This document shows, piece after piece, positions 11,880 to 22,658 of a DNA stretch of 64,000 bases (position 1 is the first letter of the stretch; every line of letters starts with the position of its first letter). The notes below the pieces were generated by a model. It made no database searches. It was not told the DNA's origin and saw nothing but the letters and a program-made list of their open reading frames with translations. The stretch spans positions 5,187,075 through 5,251,074 of the forward strand of contig NW_020313057.1 in NCBI RefSeq assembly GCF_003265705.1, written 5' to 3'. This DNA is from Callorhinus ursinus (taxonomy: Eukaryota > Chordata > Mammalia > Carnivora > Otariidae). The position numbers and the translations under genes are program-made.

Positions 11880-12640
11880 AAAAGCCCCTCTGCGTGTTGG
11901 TGTAAGGATTTGCAGCCCGGTGCCACCCCTGCATCCTCGGAATCATCCCGCCACAGGACTTCAGCAACCTCTGTGTTCCATTTTAAATCATGAATGTGAT
12001 TATTCCAGCATCTGTGGTCTCCTGGGGCTGGCTTGGCATAGACGGGACCATCTCACGGTCAAGGGCCAGAGCGGCGCAGGCAGCCTCCCTGGGAGAACCA
12101 CGTGTCTCCTGCCACTTTCCACCGAACTCACGGTCTCCCCTTCTATCTGTTCCCTCCCCTAAAGTACACGTCCTTGTCTCCCCTAATATCAATGTCTTTT
12201 CACAAACAATATCCACCTCTCTTCTGGAGAAGGCTTCTCCTGAATTCCTTCTCCACCTGACCCCCCATGCCCCCAAGGGGACCCCGGTGCTTGAATGGGC
12301 CACAGAGGCAGCTTCTCTTCTTGAGAGGAACCTAGAGATTGATGGGAGGTTCCCGGCCATCCAGGTTTAGCCCTGATTGTCAGGTCCACACTTAATTCTA
12401 TTATGTTTTCCTCTTCTGATTGTTGTCCAGCAGGAATGCCCCTTACCCCTGACTTCCCGGTGTTGGGGTTGGATCCAGGGCCTTTCCTGAGCAGGAAAGG
12501 CCCCCACGGTGTAATGCAGGGTCGTGGTGGAAGGGGCGCCCCCCGAAAAGGTGCAGGGGCAGCCTGCGGTGTTTTATGTCTGAGTGCTGCCATCCCCCTC
12601 CTTCAGCCCCATTTATGAAACGACTGACTGAAGGCCCATT
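11880..12640. other. Unique DNA containing one copy of a dispersed 50-bp duplication
   Basis: Positions 12429-12478 match 13965-14014 at 47 of 50 bases. ORFs of 125-134 codons on both strands here have no recognisable domain. Confidence 0.6.
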
Positions 12641-12750
12641 GCGCTTCCCGCTTGGTCTCAACTCTGTCTCTTCTGTGAAATGGGGAAAATAAAACCCAGG
12701 CCCTAAGACAGGGGACCTGACCAAATGACCTCTCGAACCCCCTGCCATCC
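12640..12750 (+). mobile_element. Possible MIR remnant
   Basis: 'TGGTCTCAACTCTGTCTCTTCTGTGAAATGGGGAAAATAAAACCCAGG' resembles the MIR 'cctcatctgtaaaatgggg' segment. Confidence 0.4.
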
Positions 12751-12754
12751 CTGG

Positions 12755-13640
12755 GAACCATTTTTATGGAATTTTACAGAAGACTGACTGGTGCATTTAG
12801 AAATTACCTTAAACTTTTACAGAAAAGTTGCAAGCACGGTATAAATATTTGTCCAGATCCATGTGGGAATAAATGGCTGACATGGTGCCGCATTCACCCC
12901 TGGACATTTCAGCATTATCACCTTACACACAAGGACATTCTGCTACATAACCACGACACACCCGTCAGTCAGGAGTGTGTCCGCTCCATTCCTACCACCC
13001 GGTCATCCTGGCCCCTTCAGATCCCCCCACTGTCCCCAGTCAGGCCTTTGACCAGATGTGCCCAGCAGAGAATCATGCATCACATTTGGCTGTGAGCTCT
13101 CTTCAGTCTCCTACTGTCTGTAAGAGTCTTGTGCGCTTGCACGGCGTCTAGACCTTTGAACACCGCAGACTCCATATGGGGTGGCCCTTGGTGGTTCAGG
13201 TCATCGTGTCACATCCACCAGCAAGTGGTCTCCACTTGCTCCATCATAGATGGATCATTGATTCCCTGATTAGGGTCCGTCGGCCAGGTCCTCGCAGGAA
13301 GCCAGTTTGCATTGGTGATTATTCAGTATTTTTGTGGGGCGGCACTTTGAGACCATGGAAATATACATTTACTCCTCAAATAGAGTTAATTAATTCAAAA
13401 TACAATTATGATGATAACTAATTGATATAATTAATTAATTGGCATATGTGTGGACTCGTGGTTTCCTAGTCCATCCTGTGGGTTATGATTCATTATTATT
13501 ACCATGTATCTTGATGTTCAGGTTGTCCCCAGTGTGGTCAGTGGGAACCCATTCCAGATGGCTTCTGTGTCCTTCTGATGTGTCCCCATCATTCTCTGAG
13601 CACTTCTGGCTTCTCTGGCACAAAAATACACTTTAGGCTG
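12755..13640. mobile_element. Ancient L1M-type non-coding segment
   Basis: 'TTTTACAGAAAAGTTGCAAGCACGGTATAAATATT', 'AAGGACATTCTGCTACATAACCACG' and 'GGCACTTTGAGACCATGGAAATATAC' are phrases of a known old L1-linked repeat. It is diverged and its orientation was not resolved. Confidence 0.55.
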
Positions 13641-14059
13641 ATCTTGCAGTTTCCTGTCCCAAGCTCTGGAGCTGGCCATTCCTCTCAAAAGCCCCAAGTC
13701 TTTCTGGCAGACCGTGGATGGTGACAGAGACTCTCCTTGATCTAACCTTACTTGGGCTCCCCTGAGCTCTCTGCTCTGCTGGGCCCAGCGTGAGCTTCCT
13801 GTCTGTCCTTGTGAAATCCACTTTGAGCAAGAACCGTGCTAAGTCAGTTTATTACCACCCCTCTGGCCCACACCAACCACCCTGGCTATCTGATCAAATT
13901 CCTTGTCCCCAACCTGGACACCTAAGCACCCTGGTCTGTGTTCAGCAGTTCTGTGGAGTTGTTGAGCAGGAATGCCCTTTACCCCTGACTCCCCTGTGTT
14001 GGGGTTGGATCCAGTCTGATCCCTCTCCCCTACCACAGACCCCCCTGAGTCATCCGCCA

Positions 14060-15124
14060 TCCCATCCTTAACGCGTGTCACGAACCATTTTTCTTTTACG
14101 AGGATGCCATCCCCCCACCCTCCCTGGCTCTGGGCCACCTATCCTCAACAGCCCTCTCCCCACCTCCCCTGCAGCGTGGCCCCTCCCCCATGGAGCCTCA
14201 CCTTCCCATTCCCCCCCACCCCAACCCCTTCATGGCTTTTGCCTGTCCTTGTTGTAGGGAAGGCAGAGGGAGGAGGAGCCTATGAGAGCCTTTGACAGTG
14301 GAATCTTCCAGTCAGCGGTGATGGTCTCTGCTTGGGAACCAAAGACAACCGTGGCGATGCTCACGCGGACTGTTCCCTAGAGGCTGAGGCTTTCTTGCTT
14401 GGATTTTCTGTGACCCTGTCTGTACCTCTTAAAAAGAAGAGCCGTTGGTGGCATTCAAGAGAGAACAGATCCTTTTTTCCTTCAGTGCTTCCACATGAGC
14501 TTCAGGCCACAGGAGTGTCCTTGGATGGGTTACATTTTAATGATCCCTCCAGCTTTGGGGCTGGTCAGAAATTTTCCACGTCTTCCTCCTGGCTGTTCAT
14601 GCTTTTGGGAAGCAGGCCTGGTGCCAGCAGTCTGGTCTGAATCTCTCTGAGCATCGCCAGGACTCCCAGCCTCCAGCGCTCCTCTCAACAGCAGGCTGAG
14701 AGGGGTGTAGGCTCTTTTGGGGTTTCCCTCAGACCCCCTTGCAGATTCCCCTTCTGGGGTGGGAAGAGACAGACAAGGTGCCAGTGGACAGAAGAGACTT
14801 CAAGAAGCCTGAGCATAGATAACTGGGGACTAACAGCCCCAGAGGCTACAGGGCAGGAGCCTACCCACCACAAGGCCAACAAGGCTGAAAATGCAGGGAC
14901 CCTCACTTGCTCGGCCTCTTCCACAGCCTGTGTGATCTGCAGTCACGGTTCTGTAGGCTTGGTCTTAAAGAAGGATCTCCCAAATTCTCTAAGCTGTGGG
15001 CCCCACAACCTGGGCCTACCCCAGGTCTGATGCCACGTGGGATGTGATTCCAGCTCCTGTGTGTCCCAGAGGGATGGGAAAGGCCCAATGACAGGACCCC
15101 CTCCCCCATCCCCACCCCAGGCGT
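14060..15124. other. Unique GC-rich intergenic DNA
   Basis: A C-rich stretch lies at 14040-14230. No recognised element or gene; ORFs are short. Confidence 0.5.
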
Positions 15125-15260
15125 GGGCAAGTGGCTTAGTGTCGTAGTCAAGAGCAACCCTGCTGGGGTTCAGATCTCAACTCTGACATTTACCCGCTGT
15201 GGGATTCTGGAAGTCCCCTCCGAGGACTGATGTGAGGATCAATACATTCGTCTGTATATG
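15125..15260 (+). mobile_element. MIR SINE remnant
   Basis: 'AGTGGCTTAGTGTCGTAGTCAAGAGC...GGTTCAGATCTCAACTCTGACATTTACCCGCTGTGGG' matches the MIR tRNA-like head and core. Confidence 0.8.
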
Positions 15261-15864
15261 TGAACTTTATCGTCTAACCTACCTGCCCACCCACCTGTCA
15301 TCTGAAACACACAGACACAGGAGTCCCCAGAAGAGCACTTAGATGTATCATCCCTCCATTCAGCTCCCTATGAAACACGGCCATGAAAGGTGCATGGCGA
15401 CGTGGCACGCAGCTTGGAGAGCCCTCAATCTTCCTCCCGTTCTTCAAGGCCAAAGAATGTTCCCTGAGTTCTTTGCCTTATTTATGGAAGGTTTGGAAGG
15501 CTCATAAAGGTTTCAGAACATTTAGAGTTTGGGAGTATGGTCCTGGGCTGCTTTGCCAGAGAGCAGAGAGGCCTCGCCCTGACACATGGGATCGTGTGTG
15601 CAGCCCAGGAGGCAGAGGGCTAACCACTTGACTGTGCTGCCTCCCGGCTCTGTCCCCAGGGGAAGGGCCTGCTGTCCCCTGTCTCGATGAGGGAGAAAAT
15701 GACAGGACTGAGTGCTCAGGAGGGATTAGGCTTTGGGGCCTTCAGGAGGGTTGCTGGCTGAGAAAGTGAGGAGGATATGGACCACTTTTGTGGGAAAAAC
15801 CCCCAACACTAGCCTCAGAGGGTACTCTTACCTGGGAGGTGCTCCTGCTTTGTCCTGGGAATTT

Positions 15865-16025
15865 TTTCTTTTCTTTTTTTTTTAAGATTTATTTGTCAGA
15901 GAGCGAGCACAAGCAGGGGGAGCAGCAGACGGAGAGGGAGAGATGCGGGGCTCGATCCCAGGACCCTGAGATCATGCCCTGAGCGGAAGGCAGACGCTTA
16001 ACCGACTGAGCCACCCAGGCGCCCC
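15865..16025 (-). mobile_element. Can-SINE
   Basis: Antisense copy flanked by the direct repeat TGTCCTGGGAATTT (15851-15864 and about 16026-16039). Confidence 0.93.
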
Positions 16026-17328
16026 TGTCCTGGGAATTTCAAGCCTCCCACAGGAGATGGACCAGGTGGGGAATTGTGACCCCACTTAGCACCGCCCTGC
16101 CTGCCTCTTCCCTCATTGTCGGGAAGCTGGGTGCTAGACACTTGAATTTCACGTGCATTTCTTGCTTCTGCCCTGGCCAGCTGTGTGAGGCTACAGTGAA
16201 TAACAGCATGGCCACTAGTTCTAGATGAGGCCGGCATGCCTGGGCCCTGGCTGGGCCTCAGAGCTCGGCTCCTCCCATGAAGAAACCCTCTCTAGGCGCG
16301 AGCCTGCCATCCCAGAGCCTTCCCTTCCTATCCTGACTTCCCAGAACGTGACCTCCCTGGCCCCCCCCACCATTTCCTACCCCACTCCTCCTCCCCACCC
16401 TGCTACCTGTCTTCCCTGCCCACCAACCAGCCTTTCCTACCCACCCTCCCTCCCCCATCCCATGCACATGGAAATTCCGGGGTCCTAGAAGGGCTGCAGC
16501 TCTTCACTTAGTAAAGGGAGGCTGTATCATTTTTGTCCCTAGCCAAGTCCTTCTGAAAATAAAAGGGAGCTGTGGGATGATGAGCACAGGCAGAGACTGT
16601 CCCGGTCAAGCTCGGCTAGGTGGTCACCCTGTTCCAAATCTAGTCATTCCATCCTTCCCTGGCTCAGCTCCCACCAGCCTGCACGGTCCTTCTTCCTTCT
16701 TCTTCTGGAATAAGCGCAACAACGCTTGTGTCCACTCAGCTCGGGCAGAGCTCCTGCCTCCTCGGACCTGCCCCTGGGTGCCGGCAAGAGCTGGCTTGCC
16801 CTGGCTGGCTGGACTGTGAAGTTTTCAGGAATTTTACAGGCCAACTGTTAAACACAGCCACCATCCTAAAATTAAATGATATGAACTCACCATTAAATAT
16901 GGCAGTAAATACCCTAAATTCATCACTTGCTAATTACACTGTTATTTTCTATGCTCTTAATGTTATTTATGTCCACTCTGTCTGTCCGGTGGAAATACCC
17001 TGGCCAGGCTCACTGCCGCGCTTTGCTTTCCGGCTCTGTCTTCAGCGATGTCAGCTCCGTAGCTGGGAATTGGCCACAGCGGGAGTAGTAATACCACCGA
17101 AAGGGCGAATGCCTCAAACCAGGGCTGCATTTGTTGATTGTCTATACTTCAGAAAGTGATGCGAGAAAGAAAATGTTAGTCATTCAGATTAAACTTAAAA
17201 AAGCATATTTTGGGTCCCTAGCCATTATGTGGTGAATAATACACGAAATGGAGGGAATATTTCTTGGCATTTGAAAACTTAACTGATTTAGCAAAGAAGT
17301 TGCTCATGTCTGAAAAGGTTCCAGTTTA
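16026..17328. other. Unique DNA with an A/T-rich island
   Basis: GC-rich sequence gives way to an A/T-rich segment at about 16830-16980 ('GTTAAACACAGCCACCATCC...ATTAAATATGGCAGTAAATACC'), then returns. The segment may be an old repeat or a conserved noncoding element. A 143-codon ORF crosses it without a recognisable domain. Confidence 0.4.
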
Positions 17329-17533
17329 GGGGTGCCTGGGAGGCGCAGTTGGTGAAGCATCCGACTCCATTCAGCTCAGATTATGATCTCAGGGTCTTGA
17401 GATTGAGCCCCGCGTCAGGCTCCATGCTCAGTGCAGAGTCTGCTTGGGGTTCTCTCTCCCTCTCCCTCTGCCCCTCGCACTTGTTCTCTCTCTCTCTCTC
17501 TCTCTCTCAGTAGATAATACATCTTTTTTTTTA
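17329..17533 (+). mobile_element. Can-SINE, older copy
   Basis: The head is altered (GGGAGGCGCAGTTGGTGAAGC) and there is a (TC)n run at about 17478-17510. Weak flanking repeats (CAGTTTA/CAGTTTAA) suggest an older insertion. Confidence 0.88.
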
Positions 17534-18085
17534 ATGTTTCAGTTTAATAGATATAATTAGTATGAAAGGGAGAGATAGTTTATGATTTAAGGATATCAGA
17601 TTTAAGGACAATAAATTTACTGGGGAGAGAGCTGATTGGGATGCAACTCATGGTTAAATGCAAGGGTTTGCAAAATTCAGTGAAGGCATTCTATGAGAAT
17701 TGGTTGGCTATGCATAGTGTAGACTATTGTATATTTCAGCATTGTTTATAAATTGCATACTACATATCCTTTACGTCAGGAAAGTTCATGATAAACATGT
17801 TTACGTATACATAGGCACATGAGACTCTTCTTATGCATGCACCACGGCCCACCCCTTGGCCCAGGCGGGGTTGGGTGCCTCTTTTTCCTGCTCCCATGAT
17901 AAACTGTGTAGTCCGTCTCACCCACTGAACTTCTTGAGGACAAAGATATCTCTGTAGCTCTAACACAATTCCATGGCACATATTATGTACCTCTCCCCAA
18001 ACGTAATTAAGTACTTTCTGGATTTAATAGTTGAGCGAGTGAAGGCAACGCTGTGCACACTCTCCATGCATTTTTCTCTTCCTGG
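17534..18085. other. Unique A/T-rich DNA
   Basis: No recognised element or gene. Confidence 0.45.
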
Positions 18086-18415
18086 GGAGGGACCGCATTC
18101 CAGGCCCTCTTACACCAGGGTGTGGCCATGTGATGAGTTCAGCTGACTGCTGTGTGTGTGGTAGGGGGGATGCCAACCCCTTTCAGACAAGACCCTCCAG
18201 AAGCCTCTTCTTTCCCTGCTATGGGCACCCTGGAGGCCAAGTCTTCCTGATCGGGTAGCCACATGACAGAGGGGGGATGCCTTACCCACAAGGTGGTAGA
18301 GGGAGAGCAGCAGAGGGAGAGGGAGAAGCAGGCTCCCTGCTTTAGCCACTAAGATCCTGGGGTTCACTTGTTACCACAGCAGAGCCTAACCTATCCTGAC
18401 TAATACAGGCAGATG
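18086..18415. mobile_element. Old unclassified LTR-like repeat
   Basis: 'TTTAGCCACTAAGATCCTGGGG...CAGCAGAGCCTAACCTATCCTGACTAATACAG' is a terminal phrase of a common mammalian repeat. The family name is uncertain. Confidence 0.45.
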
Positions 18416-18984
18416 GCCTGGGGCCAGGTGGACTGAGACCAGCTTGCATGGCATGTTAGTGGTGGGGGCCAGGCCAAGAACCCGTCTTCATTGTCCCTAT
18501 GCAGACTGCCTCCCAACACTTTTTGGGAAGTTTAGAATAAAGTGTGAATCCAGGGTGCTTTTGTTCAAAGCCCCATTTCAGAGAATACCTGGTTAGGACC
18601 CACTCATATGATGAGGCCTCCTGAGGCCAGCAGCCTAGTAGGCACGCCCGCCAAGCATCCTCCTTCATTAGAGGATCAACAGGTATGGCTGGTGTGTGGG
18701 ATTCTGTCTCCCATTAACTGTCATTAGCCTGGCTGATGTTTCACCCACAAGCACCCCTCCCTGGTCCTGTCATTTACCACTTCCCTCTGAGCGTATCCGA
18801 ACAGGTCTAAGACTTGAAGGGAGAGAGAACCAGTTTTGGAAGTGATACTCTCAGGGCATAGAACTCGGGTCCCAAAGGCAAGCGGAAAAAAGAGGACGCC
18901 CCCCCGCCTTCCCTTTAGGACATCGGCTTACCTCTTGCCCTGAAGGACTGCTCTTGGTTTTGTGGTTTGTTTCAGTGTCGGCCA

Positions 18985-19080
18985 CTAGGACATAAGCCCC
19001 CCAGGGTCTTATTTTGGGTTCTGTCTCTGTTCCGCTGTCTCCCCAGCATCTAGACAGTGTTCATTGAACGGCAGGGCCTG
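18985..19080 (+). mobile_element. L2 3'-end remnant
   Basis: 'CCACTAGGACATAAGCCCCCCAGGGTC...TCCCCAGCATCTAGACAGTGTTC' follows the L2 3' tail. Confidence 0.65.
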
Positions 19081-19119
19081 CACCCCTGCCTCACACCGTA
19101 TCTTATGCCAGGACCGGGT

Positions 19120-19470
19120 GACTGACAGCCCCTCATGTGTGCCCTCCCCTCTGACCTTTGTACAGGCTATGCCCTCTGCCTGGGACACTCTACTCACCTT
19201 GTAGTACCATTAACTCCTGCCTACCCTTCAAGTCAGTCTGGCCACTTTCCCCGACCAGATCCCTTCCCTGGCTACTGCCCCATCCTCTGTCCCCTACTCC
19301 CAATACTACCTCTGTCACAATACTGTTCTGCCTTCTTGCAGCAAGTGCATGTATTTGCCTGTCTTCTCCCTGGACTGCCAGCTTGGGAACATGGGACTGT
19401 GTGTGCCCTGCTCACTGCACTATCCTTAGCCCCTAGGACAGCGCATCATAGGTGTTCAAATACTCAGAAC
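19120..19470 (+). mobile_element. L2 3'-end remnant, longer
   Basis: 'CAGGCTATGCCCTCTGCCTGGGACACTC...CTCCTGCCTACCCTTCAAGTCAG...CCTAGGACAGCGCATCATAGGTGTTC' is the L2 3' region in order. The 139-codon ORF over it is L2-derived noise. Confidence 0.75.
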
Positions 19471-19764
19471 ATGAACCAGTGGATGCTGATCACAGCCAAT
19501 GTGTCACCTCTTAGTCCATTCCAGGGAGACCCAGAGATGCAGTGGGGGATGTAGGCTCCTTTTCTGGATGAAGTTTCCCACTGATCCTTTCTCCTATAGC
19601 CATCATGGGCAGGCCCAAGAGAATGGCCCATGTCTACTATTTTTTCTGTCTCCCCGCACTCCCCTCTTTTCCTCAAATGGGGTTATCTCCATTCTCAGTG
19701 ATAAAAATAACATACACTCATTTTAAGACTTCTGAGCTACTCTTGTGTTTCAGTGTTCACCTAT

Positions 19765-19870
19765 TCTATGTAAGAGCTATTAAATGAACACCTACTATGT
19801 GCCAGATGCCACATCCAGCAGTGGGAATGCACATGGTAGGACATGGTCTCAACCTTCCAGGATCTAACAA
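19765..19870 (+). mobile_element. Old interspersed repeat of the 'cctactatgtgccag' class
   Basis: 'TTAAATGAACACCTACTATGTGCCAGATGCC' is a widespread ancient repeat phrase. The exact family was not resolved. Confidence 0.45.
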
Positions 19871-21085
19871 ATTGCCTGATGGTGTTCATTCTGCCGGCCA
19901 GGAGAACCATCCTCTGAGAACCACTGCCCAAGACTACAGCACTCTTGCAGTTTTCAGAAGTTAGGCACATCTGTTATCTTGTTCAGGCTTTCAGAATCTC
20001 TCCCCCGACTACATTAAGTGCACACAACTGGTGAGTGCTCTTAAGGCCAGGTCTTCCTGAGATGCTGGCCTCTTTTCATGGCACCAGGTGACACCTGCCA
20101 TCCCCAGTGCCACAGGAGTGCTGAGAAAGCTCTGATGGGTCCGGTCGGAGCGAGGGGGCATCGACTTGCAGAGGAGGGCTCCAGGAGGACATTTCTTAGA
20201 GGGAGGGATGCAGGGTCTAGCACTGGGCTCTGGAAGGAGACCTGCTTGTGTCACGACGGGCTGAGCAACAGTGACTTGGTGCAAGAACTAGCTGTTGGAC
20301 CCCTCCACCTGGAATGCAGAGCAAGGCAGAGGTAGTGCTGCAAAGGAAAGGAACTGACCCAGGGGCCTTCTGACCTGAGGCAGGTGTGACTGGGGCCTGG
20401 ATCACTCCACCTGCTTCCCGGCAGCCGCTCTGGAGGCTCTGGTTGAAGAGTCCCCCTCCTTGCATTCTGCCTTAGCACCTCCCTCTGCCAGGACTGGCTG
20501 GGAGTATGCTGTGTAGGGTGGAAAGTCTGAGGGCCACAGTCTGGCCAGCCCAGCAACTCAGAATAAGCATTTCCTCCTGGGCAGCAAGGCAGCCAAGGGG
20601 CTCTGACTGGACAATCCCCCAGTGTTCCCTGGAGCCTTTTGGGCGCGAGGCTGGGCTGGGCACTTCCTCATCTGGGAGGAGGCCCTGGGAGGTGGCAGGA
20701 GAGCCCAGCTCTGAGAGGAGCTCTGTGAGTCCCAGGCGGAAAGGAAAGGAGACATGGAAAAGTGTGAACTTGGAAGAGGGAGTCCTCTGATGTTGTGTAT
20801 CTAAGCAGGAAGCCAGACCTACCCAGCTCTGGGGAAGGAAAATAAACTCTGGAGACCTATTTTTAGAAAGTGGCAAAATACTGTTTCTCAGTAGGCAGTG
20901 GATTTTAAATGTAAAATTTGCTTCATTGCTGAAGTAACCACTGGACTACAGGTAGGAATGGGACTGTGGTGAGTGGTGGTATCTGAATGAGGCTCTTAGG
21001 CTGGTGCCTGCTCACCCTTCCTGCTGCTGGACTAGCACAGGGCCATTCTAGAAGGCTCTATAGGAATTCCGGCACAGACTTTGTG
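19871..21085. other. Unique intergenic DNA
   Basis: No recognised gene. Overlapping ORFs of 60-134 codons at 20010-20880 lie in both strands and lack motifs. Confidence 0.5.
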
Positions 21086-21087
21086 GT

Positions 21088-21645
21088 GATAATGATGATG
21101 GAGGTGGAGATGGTGCAGATGATGGTGATCAAGATAATGGTGATGGTGATGATGGTGATGATGATGGTGGTGTTGGTGATGCTGATGGTGGTGATGGTGA
21201 CAATGGTGACAATGGTGGTGGTGATGATGGTGGTGATGATGGTGACAATGGTGGTGGTGATGATGGTGGTGACAGTGATGGTGGTGATGGTGACAATGGT
21301 GGTGATGGTGGTGATGGTGATGGTGATGGTGATGGTGATGGTGACAGTGGTGGTGCTAATGGTGGTGATGGTGATGCTGATGGTGGTGATGATGATGGTG
21401 GTGATGGTGATGGTAGTGATGGTGATGGTGGTGACGGTGATGGTGGTGATGGTGATGATGATGGTGGTGATGGTGGTGATGGTGATGGTGGTGACGGTGA
21501 TGGTGGTGATGGTGGTGATGGTGATGATGATGGTGGTGATGGTGGCAATGGTGGTGGTAATGGTGGTGATGGTGATGCTGATGGTGGTGGTGATGGTGGT
21601 GATGATGATGATGTGGGGATGGTGATAATAGTGATGGTGATGGTG
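21088..21645. repeat. GAT/GGT trinucleotide array (~550 bp)
   Basis: An almost uninterrupted run of GAT, GGT and GAC triplets, with a higher-order period visible at 21420-21540. The + strand reads as a Met/Val polymer (212 codons), and the minus strand as Ser/Pro (174) or His (107). These ORFs are products of the triplet repeat. Confidence 0.95.
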
Positions 21646-21654
21646 TGTGCCAAG

Positions 21655-21900
21655 CCAAACTTAGCCTATGTGATCTCATTCAGTCCCACAACAACCTTAT
21701 GGGGTGAGTATGGGTCACCCCCTATTTTTTCAGGTGAAGAAAGTGAGACTCAGAGAAGTTAAGTCACACAGCCAACAATCATAGGGCTGGGATTCATGAT
21801 TGGGGAAGGACCACCAGTTTGTGCTGCAGTTGTGTCCTGAGTGGACTGGGATTCAAACTCAGGTCAGGGTAACAACAAAGCCTGCTCTCTATGAACCCAT
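21655..21900 (-). mobile_element. MIR SINE remnant carrying a 49-bp insertion
   Basis: 'TGATCTCATTCAGTCCCACAACAACC...GTGAGACTCAGAGAAGTTAAGTCACACAGCC...GGGCTGGGATTCA' is MIR complement. It is interrupted after 21796 and resumes at 21846 with the same CTGGGATTCA. The insert matches 22816-22866. Confidence 0.8.
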
Positions 21901-22460
21901 GACAAGATATCAGATTTGGAAGGGGTGACACTGAGTACAATTCCTGTCACCTTCCTGTCCCACGGTGCTTGCAGAGTCCCTGCTCGCACACCTCCGTGGA
22001 AATGGGACTCACACTCCCATGAACAGTTCTCTCCATTTCGCTCAGCTCAAAGCCCCGAAAGTTTCCTATATGGAGCTGGAATCTGCCCTGTGTCATCTCT
22101 GTGGCTGCACAGGATTCTCTGTTCTAGCCGCCTTGTAAGCCTCTGGAGGCAGTTCTCATCGCCTCTCAAGTCTTTTCTCTCTGCGGTCTCTGCTCCTCAT
22201 GAAGCCTGCTGGGTTTCAGTATGGAGTCTGGAATCGGGCAGAGTGCACGTGGGGCCAAATCTACCTTTGAAGGTGGATCTGATTTCTAGAAATAGCAAGT
22301 GGTCATTTGGAATTGCTGTGCACGTGGATGATTCAGCTGAAAAAAAAAAAGCTGGCTTAAAAGATAAAATTGGGTGATTTTTAAATCTGGCCCAAACGAG
22401 CACCGAAAGAAGTTATTCCTGGAAGAAATGTACCAAAATAGAATTTAAACACCAGCAACA

Positions 22461-22658
22461 GGGCGCCTGGGTGGCTCAGTCAGTTAAGCGTCTGCTTTTG
22501 GCTCAGGTCATGATCCCAGGGTCCTGAGACTGAGTCCCATGGGGGGCTCCCTGCTCAGCGGGGAGCCTGATTCTCCCCCTCCTTCTGCCGCTCCCCCTGC
22601 TTGTGCGCTCTCTCTCTCTCTCTCAAATAAACAAAATCTTATAAATAATTTAGAAAAA
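22461..22658 (+). mobile_element. Can-SINE
   Basis: Typical head and (CT)n, with the direct repeat AAACACCAGCAACA on both sides. Confidence 0.94.

Noticed and set aside
20987..21679. 212-codon Met/Val ORF and antisense Ser/Pro and His ORFs
   Set aside because: They are the six-frame reading of the GAT/GGT triplet array, with no start context, domain or flanking gene structure.
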